NCBI GenBank assembly: GCA_018262195.1
Contig: JAGTRS010000011.1
Span: 1-64,000 of the forward strand
From: Pseudomonadota bacterium
Lineage (GTDB): Bacteria; Pseudomonadota; Gammaproteobacteria; Burkholderiales; Rhodocyclaceae
Direction: 5' to 3'
Length of the DNA stretch: 64,000 nt
Below, in pieces: positions 27,180 through 34,089 of this stretch. Numbering within the stretch: the stretch's first letter is position 1; each line of letters opens with the position of its first letter. Below the pieces are notes generated by a model. That model ran no database searches, had not been told where the DNA came from, and worked only from the letters and a program-made list of their open reading frames with translations. The position numbers were made by a program, and so were the translations under genes.

Positions 27180-28046
27180 ATGAAAATCGGATTTATCGGC
27201 TTGGGCATCATGGGGCGTCCGATGGCGCTCAACCTGATCAAGGGCGGCCATCAGGTGACCGTCTGGGCGCGTCGCACCGAATCCATGCAGCCCTTGCTTG
27301 AAGCCGGTGCCACAGGTGCGGCCAATCCGGCCGAAGCAGCCCGTGGCAACGAATTGGTGATTTCCATGGTGGCCGATGCGCCCGATGTGGCCGAAGTCAT
27401 GCGTGGCGTGGCCAGCGCGGGCGAATCCGGCCTGGTGGCGGTCGATATGAGCACCATTGCCCCTGCCGCGGCGCGCCAGATCGGTGCGGATTTGGCGGCG
27501 GCGGGTATCGATTTCGTCGATGCGCCGGTTTCCGGTGGGGAAGTGGGGGCCATTGCCGGCACCTTGTCGATCATGGCCGGTGGTTCCGATGCCGGCTTTG
27601 CCCGGGCGAAACCCGCTTTTGAATGCATGGGCAAGAACATTGTCCACGTCGGCACTTCCGGCGCCGGTCAGGTCACCAAGGCCGCCAACCAGATCGTCAC
27701 CGGCATGGGCGTTCTGGCCGTGGCCGAGGCCTTCGCCTTCGCCGCCAAGAATGGCGTCGACGCCGGCAAGGTGCGCGAGGCGCTGCTCGGCGGTTTTGCC
27801 TATTCAAAAATACTTGAGAACCATGGTCAGCGCATGCTCGACCGTAATTTCAAGCCGGGTTTCAAGAGCTGGATGCACGAGAAGGATCTGAACATCGTCA
27901 TGCAGACGGCACATGAGCTGGGCCTTTGCCTGCCCGGTTCTGCAGCGACGGCGCAGATGTTCAATGCCATGGTCGGTTCCGGGCTGGGCGAGGAAGACTC
28001 CATCGCCGTGCTCAAATTGCTGGAAAGACTGTCAGGACAGGCATGA
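27180..28046 (+). CDS. Tartronate semialdehyde reductase-like beta-hydroxyacid dehydrogenase
   Basis: A 288-residue NAD(P)-dependent enzyme. The N-terminal Rossmann motif FIGLGIMGRPMALNL, the substrate-binding DAPVSGGEVGAIAGTLSIM, and the catalytic Lys in GAGQVTKAANQI are all canonical for the GarR/GlxR/3-hydroxyisobutyrate dehydrogenase family. The GAIAGTL variant is closest to tartronate semialdehyde reductases, which make D-glycerate. That would fit the hydroxypyruvate isomerase and glycerate kinase genes encoded at 50-52 kb. A CGGAG ribosome site precedes the ATG. The stop overlaps the start of a paralogous gene (ATGA). Confidence 0.88.
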   Translation: MKIGFIGLGIMGRPMALNLIKGGHQVTVWARRTESMQPLLEAGATGAANPAEAARGNELVISMVADAPDVAEVMRGVASAGESGLVAVDMSTIAPAAARQIGADLAAAGIDFVDAPVSGGEVGAIAGTLSIMAGGSDAGFARAKPAFECMGKNIVHVGTSGAGQVTKAANQIVTGMGVLAVAEAFAFAAKNGVDAGKVREALLGGFAYSKILENHGQRMLDRNFKPGFKSWMHEKDLNIVMQTAHELGLCLPGSAATAQMFNAMVGSGLGEEDSIAVLKLLERLSGQA

Positions 28047-28897
28047 AGCTTGGTTTCATTGGTCTGGGCGTCATGGGGCGCCCGATGGCGCTGCATATGC
28101 ATGAAGCCGGCCACGAGCTGGCCGTCTGGGCCCGCCGGCCGGAAAGCATCGGCGATCTGCCGGCCAGAGTTTGCGCGACGCCGGCTGAACTGGGGCGTTG
28201 CTGCGAGGTGGTGTTCACGGTCATTACTTCCAGTGCCGATGTAGAAGGTGTGGCGCTGGGCAAGGATGGCCTGTGCGACGGTATGGCTCCGGGTTCGGTA
28301 TTGGTCGACTGTTCGACCATTGCCCCCGATACGGCACGCCATGTGGCGGCACGTCTGGCCGAAAAAGGCATTCACATGCTCGACGCGCCGGTCTCCGGCG
28401 GTGTTCAAGGCGCCATCGATGCCACATTGGCGATCATGGCCGGTGGCGAGGCCGAGGTGCTGGAGCGCGTGCGGCCGCTGCTCGACTGCCTGGGAAAACG
28501 AATTGTTCATGTCGGGCCGAATGGTGCCGGGCAGGTGGCCAAGGCCTGCAATCAGATGATCATGGTTGCTGCCATCGAGGCGGCGGCCGAAGCAATGCGG
28601 CTGGCTGCTGCTTCCGGTGTCGATTGCGCCAAGGTCCGGCAGGCGCTGGCCGGCGGTTCGGCGGCATCGCGCGTGCTCGATGTGATGGGCGAGCGCATGG
28701 TGCGCCGCGATTTTGCGGCGGGCATCGAAGCGCGTCTGCATCACAAGGATTTCGGCCTGGTCCTTGAGGCGGCGCGCCGGAGCGCTGTGCCGGTGCCGCT
28801 TGCAGCTGCCGTTGGCCAACAATTGAATGCGCTCATGGCGCAAGGCTGGGGGCGCGACGATACGTCCTCGCTGCTACGGATTCTGGAAAAGTCATGA
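28043..28897 (+). CDS. Second beta-hydroxyacid dehydrogenase (tandem paralogue)
   Basis: A 284-residue relative of the preceding enzyme, beginning almost identically (KLGFIGLGVMGRPMAL) and keeping the DAPVSGGVQGAIDATLAIM and catalytic GAGQVAKACNQM motifs. The middle and C-terminal parts diverge clearly, and the substrate-binding region has lost the GEVGAI signature, so it probably acts on a different 2- or 3-hydroxyacid. The start is fixed by the ATGA overlap; sequence further upstream in the frame is the previous gene read out of phase. The stop overlaps the start of the YcgR-like gene in the same way. Confidence 0.87.
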   Translation: MKLGFIGLGVMGRPMALHMHEAGHELAVWARRPESIGDLPARVCATPAELGRCCEVVFTVITSSADVEGVALGKDGLCDGMAPGSVLVDCSTIAPDTARHVAARLAEKGIHMLDAPVSGGVQGAIDATLAIMAGGEAEVLERVRPLLDCLGKRIVHVGPNGAGQVAKACNQMIMVAAIEAAAEAMRLAAASGVDCAKVRQALAGGSAASRVLDVMGERMVRRDFAAGIEARLHHKDFGLVLEAARRSAVPVPLAAAVGQQLNALMAQGWGRDDTSSLLRILEKS

Positions 28898-29637
28898 GCC
28901 AGATTGCCCAGTTGTCAGAAGCGGAAATCGAAGCGCATTTCCACGTCAAAGGCGCTTTGCCAGTCGCCTTCATGCTCGCCGAATTTGCCCGGGATCATGA
29001 GCAGTTTTCCGTGCAATTCGGAGGTGGTGCGGAGATGTTCCTGACCACCCCGCTTGCGGTGAATTCCGACAAAGGCTTGCTGATCTTCGACTGTAGCGGC
29101 AGCGTCGAATCCAACCAGCGCTTCCTGCAAAGCCAGCGCAATGTCTTCATTGGTCGCCCGGGAGGCATTCACGTCCAGTTCAACACCGGAGCGGCTCGTG
29201 AAATCAGCTATGAGGGCGGCAAGGCCTTCGCAGTGGCCTTGCCCAAACTGCTCGTCCGGCTACAGCGGCGGGACTATTTCCGGATCGAGACACCGCAGGT
29301 CAAGCCTTTGCAGTTTTTTGGGCGCTTGCCCGGTGGCGGACTGCTGAATTTACCCGCCCACGATATTTCCGTGGCGGGTATTGGCATCAAGTCAGGATCG
29401 CCTCCAGACGGGCTTGGGCCGGGTCTGGTTCTGGAAAAGTGTCATTTTTCATTGCCGGCCGATGAGCACGATTTGTTGTTCAGCGCGACCGTTCGTCATG
29501 TCACCGAGCTGGAAGGTCGGACAGGTCTTCGTCAGTGGCGAATCGGCATGCAGTTCAATGATCTCAAGGTCACGGCCGAGAGTCGTATTCAGCGTTACAT
29601 CACCCACGTCGAGCGCGAGCGACACGAGCTGTCCTAA
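28894..29637 (+). CDS. YcgR-like PilZ domain protein
   Basis: A 247-residue cytoplasmic protein with an N-terminal YcgR-type beta domain (about 15-115) and a C-terminal PilZ domain. The PilZ c-di-GMP-binding residues are complete: QRRDYFRIETP supplies the RxxxR arginines and DISVAGIGIKSG the D/NxSxxG motif. In enterobacteria YcgR binds the flagellar motor and slows it when c-di-GMP is high. The gene is chained by ATGA to two dehydrogenase genes, an unexpected context. It overlaps the convergent dmeF gene by 3 nt at the stop codons. Confidence 0.9.
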   Translation: MSQIAQLSEAEIEAHFHVKGALPVAFMLAEFARDHEQFSVQFGGGAEMFLTTPLAVNSDKGLLIFDCSGSVESNQRFLQSQRNVFIGRPGGIHVQFNTGAAREISYEGGKAFAVALPKLLVRLQRRDYFRIETPQVKPLQFFGRLPGGGLLNLPAHDISVAGIGIKSGSPPDGLGPGLVLEKCHFSLPADEHDLLFSATVRHVTELEGRTGLRQWRIGMQFNDLKVTAESRIQRYITHVERERHELS

Positions 29638-30587
29638 CAAAGATCGCAGCGGTGGATTTCGACCGTGGCGTGCACGATTTCTTCATGTATCCCCAAGGCG
29701 TCCCGGACTTGCAGCGGAGTGAGGGTTTGATCGTGGGTCAGGAGGCTTAGCGCGCAGGCGTAGGCGCCGTTGCCGACGCGCCAGACGTGCAGGTCAGTCA
29801 GTTGCGTGCTGCCTGCTTGCGGCAGTTGTTCGATGACTTCGCGAATTTCGGCGACCACCGGATGATCCATCTCGCGGTCGAGCAGGACGCGGCCGCTTTG
29901 CACGATCAGGTTCTTCGCCCAGAGCGCGACCAGCACGGCGCCGACCAGTCCGGTTGCCGGATCCAGCCAGGCCCAGCCATAGAACCAGCCACCAGCCAGC
30001 GCGGCGATGGCGAGTACCGAGGTCAGGGCATCGGTGATGACGTGAATGTAAGCCGCCTTCAGGTTCAGGTCATGATGATGGTGGGCGTGGCCATGGCCGT
30101 CATCGTGGTGGTGATGCCCGTGATCGTGTGCTTTGCCGAGGATAAGCGCGCAGACCAGATTGACCACCAGGCCGAGGATTGCAACGCCCATCGCTTCGGG
30201 GTAGTGAATCGTTTGCGGTGACCAGAGGCGCTCGAGCGAACCGAAGACCATGGCGGCGGCAACGCCAAGCAGGAAAATGGCGCTGGTGTAGCTGGCCAGC
30301 ACTTCGATTTTCCAGGTGCCGAAGGCGAAGCTGGGGTCGGCAGCGTACTTGCGGGCCGCCGAGTAGGCGAAGGCCGAGAGGCCGATGGCCAGGGCATGCG
30401 AACTCATGTGCCAGCCGTCGGCCAGCACGGCCATCGAGTTGAACCACCAGCCGGCGACGATTTCGACCAGCATGGTGGCAATGGTGATCCACATGACCAG
30501 CCGGGTGCCGCGTTCGGCGGCTGCGTTGCCGGTGCCGTAACGGTGTTCGTGGGCCCAGCGTGAGATGTCGTGTTGATGCTGGCTCAT
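29634..30587 (-). CDS. dmeF: Cation diffusion facilitator, DmeF type (Co/Ni efflux)
   Basis: A 317-residue inner-membrane exporter with about six transmembrane helices. The N-terminus (QHDISRWAHEHRYG) is the DmeF signature. The metal site motif HMSSHALAIGL replaces the usual HxxxD of zinc exporters, and a long His/Asp-rich loop (HGHHHHDDGHGHAHHHH) lies between helices IV and V. A cytoplasmic C-terminal domain ends with Cys and His residues (HATVEIHRCDLC). DmeF proteins export divalent cobalt, nickel and related metals. Its start overlaps the stop of the aldolase gene (ATGA), so it is translated with mtnA and the aldolase. Confidence 0.92.
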   Translation of the reverse strand: MSQHQHDISRWAHEHRYGTGNAAAERGTRLVMWITIATMLVEIVAGWWFNSMAVLADGWHMSSHALAIGLSAFAYSAARKYAADPSFAFGTWKIEVLASYTSAIFLLGVAAAMVFGSLERLWSPQTIHYPEAMGVAILGLVVNLVCALILGKAHDHGHHHHDDGHGHAHHHHDLNLKAAYIHVITDALTSVLAIAALAGGWFYGWAWLDPATGLVGAVLVALWAKNLIVQSGRVLLDREMDHPVVAEIREVIEQLPQAGSTQLTDLHVWRVGNGAYACALSLLTHDQTLTPLQVRDALGIHEEIVHATVEIHRCDLC

Positions 30588-31213
30588 TGCTGTCCGTAGC
30601 CCTTGAACTTGTCGAGCACTTCGGCCATCTCGTCAGCTGAAAGCAGGACCGGGCTGCCAAGTTGGCTTGCCCGCCAGTATTGCTCGCACAATTCTTCCAG
30701 TTCGATGGCCAGAGAAAGTGCCTCGGCAAGGTCGCGGCCGGCGACCAGCATGCCGTGGTTGGCCAGCAGGCAGCCCTTGCGGTCATCCATCGCGGCCATG
30801 GCGGCAGTCGATAGCGCTTCCGAACCAAAAATGGCGTAGCGGGCGCAGCGGATGCTGTCGCCGCCGAAGCGGGCGATCATGTAATGGAAAGCCGGAATGC
30901 CCAGACGCAGGCAGGCCAGGCTGACGGCAAACGGCGAATGGGCGTGCAGTACGGCGCCGACTTCCGGCCGGGCGGCGTAGAGGTCGCTGTGGAAACGCCA
31001 CTCGGATGAGGGCTTGCGCTGGCCGGTATGGGTGCCGTCAAGCGCCATCAGTGGGATATCGTCATCGCGCAGGGCCTCGTAGGCCATGCCGGTCGGTGTG
31101 ATGTAGAAGCCGTCACCATGGCGCACGCTGACGTTGCCGGCAGTGCCGCGGTTGAGGCCGGACGGCTGCATGGCGCGGGCGGTGCTGATCAGTTGGGTGC
31201 GCAGGTCAGCCAT
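30584..31213 (-). CDS. Class II aldolase, FucA-like; candidate Ald2 of the DHAP shunt
   Basis: A 209-residue metal-dependent aldolase. Matches to fuculose-1-phosphate aldolase include NRGTAGNVSVR, the catalytic Glu in PSSEWRFHSDLY, the metal histidines in HAHSPFAV and LLANHGMLVAG, and the proton-donor region HYMIARFGGDSIRCARYA. It overlaps mtnA by 8 nt. In Rhodospirillum and some E. coli, a FucA-like aldolase next to mtnA cleaves 5-methylthioribulose-1-phosphate or 5-deoxyribulose-1-phosphate to DHAP and an aldehyde, and that is the favoured reading here. Methylthioribulose-1-phosphate dehydratase (MtnB), a relative, is the main alternative. Confidence 0.88.
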   Translation of the reverse strand: MADLRTQLISTARAMQPSGLNRGTAGNVSVRHGDGFYITPTGMAYEALRDDDIPLMALDGTHTGQRKPSSEWRFHSDLYAARPEVGAVLHAHSPFAVSLACLRLGIPAFHYMIARFGGDSIRCARYAIFGSEALSTAAMAAMDDRKGCLLANHGMLVAGRDLAEALSLAIELEELCEQYWRASQLGSPVLLSADEMAEVLDKFKGYGQQ

Positions 31214-32303
31214 GGGCTTCCTCCGGATAGAGTGCCAGCAGGCCTTCTCGGCTGGCCGGGCAGATGCCGCGTTCGGTGATGATGGCCTTGACCAGCCAGT
31301 TTGGCGTCACGTCGAAAGCCGGATTGGCGACATCTTCGCCGGCTGGCAACTGGCGCAGCGCAGAGGGCACGCCGCGGCTGTCGAGGCCGTGTACCAAACG
31401 GAATTCGTCGCCGTCGCGTTCCTCGATCGGGATGCTGGCGCCTTCGGGGCAGGCAAAATCAAGGGTCGAGCGCGGCGCGGCGACGTAGAAGGGAATGCCG
31501 TTGTCGGCGCAGGCAAGCGCCTTCAGGTAGGTGCCGACCTTGTTGGCGACGTCGCCATTGGCCGCTATGCGGTCGGCGCCGACGATCACTGCGTCGACCT
31601 TGCCGTTGCGCATTAGCAGGCCGGCCGCATTGTCGGCGATCAGCGTGTGCGGCACGCCGTGCTGTTCCAGTTCCCAGGCGGTGAGCAGGCCCTGGTTGCG
31701 CGGGCGGGTTTCCGAGACCCAGACATGCACCGGCACGCCCGCATCGTGCGCAGCATAGACCGGCGACAGCGCGGTGCCCCAGTCGACCGTGGCCAGCCAG
31801 CCGGCATTGCAATGGGTCATGATGTTCAGGGTCTGGCCATCGGCGACGATCAGATCATTCCAGAGCTTGAGGCCGTGCTGGCCGATGGCGGCATTCTGCG
31901 CCACGTCTTCCTCGGCAATGGCTGCAGCTTCGGTCCAGGCAGCTTCGCAGCGTGCTTCCGGGGCCAGGGGCCGCAGAAGGCGTTCCATGCGGGCCAGCGC
32001 CCAGTGCAGATTGACGGCCGTCGGGCGGGTGGCGCCGAGCACGGCCAGAGCTTCATCCAGCCGCCTGTCGGAGGCCTCGAAGTCGAGCGCAATGGCCAGC
32101 CCGTAAGCGGCGGTGGCGCCGATCAGCGGCGCCCCCCGGACCTGCATGGCGCGGATGGCGTGGGCTGCTTCTTCCAGGGTGGCGACGCGCACCCAGTGCA
32201 GCGCATGCGGCAGCCGGGTCTGGTCGATGATGTCGATGGCGCGCCGATCGGGATGGGCGCGCAGGGTGCGGGTAGGGATGCCGTCGATGTTCATGGGCCG
32301 CAT
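31206..32303 (-). CDS. mtnA: S-methyl-5-thioribose-1-phosphate isomerase
   Basis: A 365-residue cytoplasmic enzyme that converts the aldose 5-methylthioribose-1-phosphate (or the 5-deoxy analogue) to the ketose. Typical segments are IIDQTRLPH, VRGAPLIGATAAYG, the catalytic-site THCNAGWLATVDWGTAL, and VGADRIAANGDVANKVGTY. Three in-frame ATG codons (32321, 32303, 32294) are possible; I use 32303 as GAGG stands upstream, while family length favours 32303 or 32294. It is the first gene of a minus-strand unit with the aldolase and dmeF. MTA phosphorylase or nucleosidase and kinase are not in the window. Confidence 0.95.
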   Translation of the reverse strand: MRPMNIDGIPTRTLRAHPDRRAIDIIDQTRLPHALHWVRVATLEEAAHAIRAMQVRGAPLIGATAAYGLAIALDFEASDRRLDEALAVLGATRPTAVNLHWALARMERLLRPLAPEARCEAAWTEAAAIAEEDVAQNAAIGQHGLKLWNDLIVADGQTLNIMTHCNAGWLATVDWGTALSPVYAAHDAGVPVHVWVSETRPRNQGLLTAWELEQHGVPHTLIADNAAGLLMRNGKVDAVIVGADRIAANGDVANKVGTYLKALACADNGIPFYVAAPRSTLDFACPEGASIPIEERDGDEFRLVHGLDSRGVPSALRQLPAGEDVANPAFDVTPNWLVKAIITERGICPASREGLLALYPEEAHG

Positions 32304-32342
32304 TGTGGCATAGTGCCTCATTCCAAAACACCTGCTAGCGCC

Positions 32343-33500
32343 ATGGAAACTCCAGTCCGTATCGATTCCCGCTTCCCGAACATGGGAACCACAATCTTCA
32401 CTGTGATGAGCCGGCTGGCCGCCGAGTGTGGCGCGGTGAATCTGTCACAGGGCTTCCCCGACTTTCAGGCTGAGCCGGTGCTGTTCGATGCGATGCACCG
32501 CCACATGCAGGCCGGACACAACCAGTACGCACCGATGGCCGGCCTGCCAGAGTTGCGCCAGGCGATCGTGGACAAGGTGGCTGCCTTGTATGGCCCGCGT
32601 TTCGATGTCGAGTCCGAAGTGACGGTCACGGCCGGGGCGACGCAGGCGATATTTACGGCCATCGCCGCCTTTGTCCGGCCGGGCGACGAGGTGATCGTCT
32701 TCGAGCCGGTGTACGACAGCTACGTGCCGGCCATCGAGACGGTCGGCGGCACGGCGGTTTACGCCCAGCTCAAGTTTCCTGATTACGCCCCGGACTGGTC
32801 GCAGGTGGCCGGGCTGATCTCGCCGAAGACGCGGATGATCATCGTCAATTCCCCGCACAACCCGACCGGCAGCCTGCTCACTGCCGCCGACCTCGACAAG
32901 CTGGCGGAACTGGTTCGTGGCACCGACATCGTGATCCTGTCCGATGAGGTTTACGAGCACATCCTGTTCGATGGCGAGCAGCACGCCAGCCTGTGCGGGC
33001 ACGCGGAGCTGGCGGCGCGCAGCATCGTTGTTTCCAGTTTTGGCAAGACCTATCACATCACCGGCTGGAAGATCGGCTATGTCGTCGGCCCGGCCGCGCT
33101 GATGGCTGAGTTCCGCAAGGTGCATCAGTTCAATGTCTTTACCGTCCACGCTCCATCGCAACTGGCGCTGGCCGAGTACATGCAGGATGCTTCCCGCCAT
33201 CTTGGCTTGGCAGCTTTTTATCAGGAAAAGCGCGATTTCTTCCGCCGGTTGATGGCTGCAACGCCGTTTGAGCTGCTGCCCTGCCGCGGTACCTATTTCC
33301 AGCTGGCACGCTACGACCGGATTTCGGATTTGCCTGACCGGGCATTTGCCGAGTGGATGACGCGCCAAGTTGGCGTCGCGGTTATTCCCGTCTCGGTTTT
33401 TTATGCCAATGGTCGTGATGATCACGTGGTTCGCTTCTGCTTTGCCAAGCAGGAGTCGACCCTCAACGCTGCAGCAGAGCGCCTTTGTAAAGCACTGTAA
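32343..33500 (+). CDS. Methionine aminotransferase-like PLP enzyme (YbdL type)
   Basis: A 385-residue class I/II aminotransferase. It has NLSQGFPDF, the substrate loop NQYAPMAGLPELR, VNSPHNPTG, LSDEVYEH and the PLP lysine in SFGKTYHITGWKIGY, plus a C-terminal RFCFAKQ arginine. The NLSQGFPDF and FGKTYHITGWK forms match YbdL, which transaminates methionine and its keto acid KMTB. It is divergent from mtnA across about 40 nt, so the pair may share a control region and a role in methionine or methylthio compound metabolism. The ATG at 32343 is the first codon of the fold; upstream sequence in frame is antisense to mtnA. Confidence 0.9.
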   Translation: METPVRIDSRFPNMGTTIFTVMSRLAAECGAVNLSQGFPDFQAEPVLFDAMHRHMQAGHNQYAPMAGLPELRQAIVDKVAALYGPRFDVESEVTVTAGATQAIFTAIAAFVRPGDEVIVFEPVYDSYVPAIETVGGTAVYAQLKFPDYAPDWSQVAGLISPKTRMIIVNSPHNPTGSLLTAADLDKLAELVRGTDIVILSDEVYEHILFDGEQHASLCGHAELAARSIVVSSFGKTYHITGWKIGYVVGPAALMAEFRKVHQFNVFTVHAPSQLALAEYMQDASRHLGLAAFYQEKRDFFRRLMAATPFELLPCRGTYFQLARYDRISDLPDRAFAEWMTRQVGVAVIPVSVFYANGRDDHVVRFCFAKQESTLNAAAERLCKAL

Positions 33501-33525
33501 TGAAACCTGAAAATATGAAAATTGC

Positions 33526-33555
33526 TTGACGCTCTTCCTTGGCAAAGCCAATAAT
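33526..33555 (+). promoter_or_regulatory. Candidate sigma-70 promoter of mscL
   Basis: TTGACG (five of six to consensus) and AATAAT (five of six) are separated by 18 nt. The -10 ends 38 nt before the mscL start, and AAGGAG at 33579-33584 is the ribosome site. Confidence 0.55.
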
Positions 33556-33593
33556 CAGCGTTTCAAAAGCATAATTTCAAGGAGTAAAACGCT

Positions 33594-34019
33594 ATGGGAA
33601 TGATTCAGGAATTCAAGGAATTTGCCGTCAAGGGCAATGCGATGGATCTGGCCGTTGGCGTGATCATCGGCGGTGCTTTTGGCAAGATCGTCGACTCCAT
33701 TGTTGGCGACCTGATCATGCCGCTGGTCAGCCGTATCGTCGGCAAGCTGGATTTCTCCAATCTTTTCGTCGTGCTCGGTGACAATCCGAACAATCTGACG
33801 ACGCTGGCTGACCTGAAAAAAGCGGGTATTGCCGTATTTGCCTACGGCTCCTTCCTGACCATTCTGGTCAATTTCATCATTCTTGCCTTCATCATCTTCA
33901 TGATGGTCAAGCAGATGAACCGCATGCGCAAGGAAGAACCGGCTGCCCCGGCCGAAGCGCCGGCCACCCCGGAAGATGTGCTGCTGTTGCGCGAAATTCG
34001 CGATTCGTTGCAAAAGTAA
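33594..34019 (+). CDS. mscL: Large-conductance mechanosensitive channel
   Basis: A 141-residue homopentameric channel subunit that opens under membrane tension and releases solutes on osmotic downshock. The N-terminal amphipathic segment ([13 protein letters not shown]), first transmembrane helix ([27 protein letters not shown]), periplasmic loop, second helix and the charged C-terminal helix ([12 protein letters not shown]) are all in the standard order and length. An Ala/Pro-rich linker ([11 protein letters not shown]) precedes the C-terminal helix. It is a single-gene unit with its own promoter candidate and terminator. Confidence 0.97.
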   Translation: MGMIQEFKEFAVKGNAMDLAVGVIIGGAFGKIVDSIVGDLIMPLVSRIVGKLDFSNLFVVLGDNPNNLTTLADLKKAGIAVFAYGSFLTILVNFIILAFIIFMMVKQMNRMRKEEPAAPAEAPATPEDVLLLREIRDSLQK

Positions 34020-34036
34020 GCTCGCGCTTCGCGACG

Positions 34037-34062
34037 AAAAAGCCGCCTTGGGCGGCTTTTTT
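34037..34062. terminator. Terminator between mscL and glnE
   Basis: A 6-bp GC-rich stem GCCGCC/GGCGGC with a TTG loop is extended by A-T pairs, with five A on the left and six T on the right. It can terminate mscL on the plus strand and glnE on the minus strand. Confidence 0.85.
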
Positions 34063-34089
34063 ATTGCCCGGTTGAGGGCGCAGCGAGCG

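Noticed and set aside
31647-32342. Extension of the methionine aminotransferase frame antisense to mtnA
   Set aside because: mtnA is secure; aminotransferase homology begins at the ATG at 32343.
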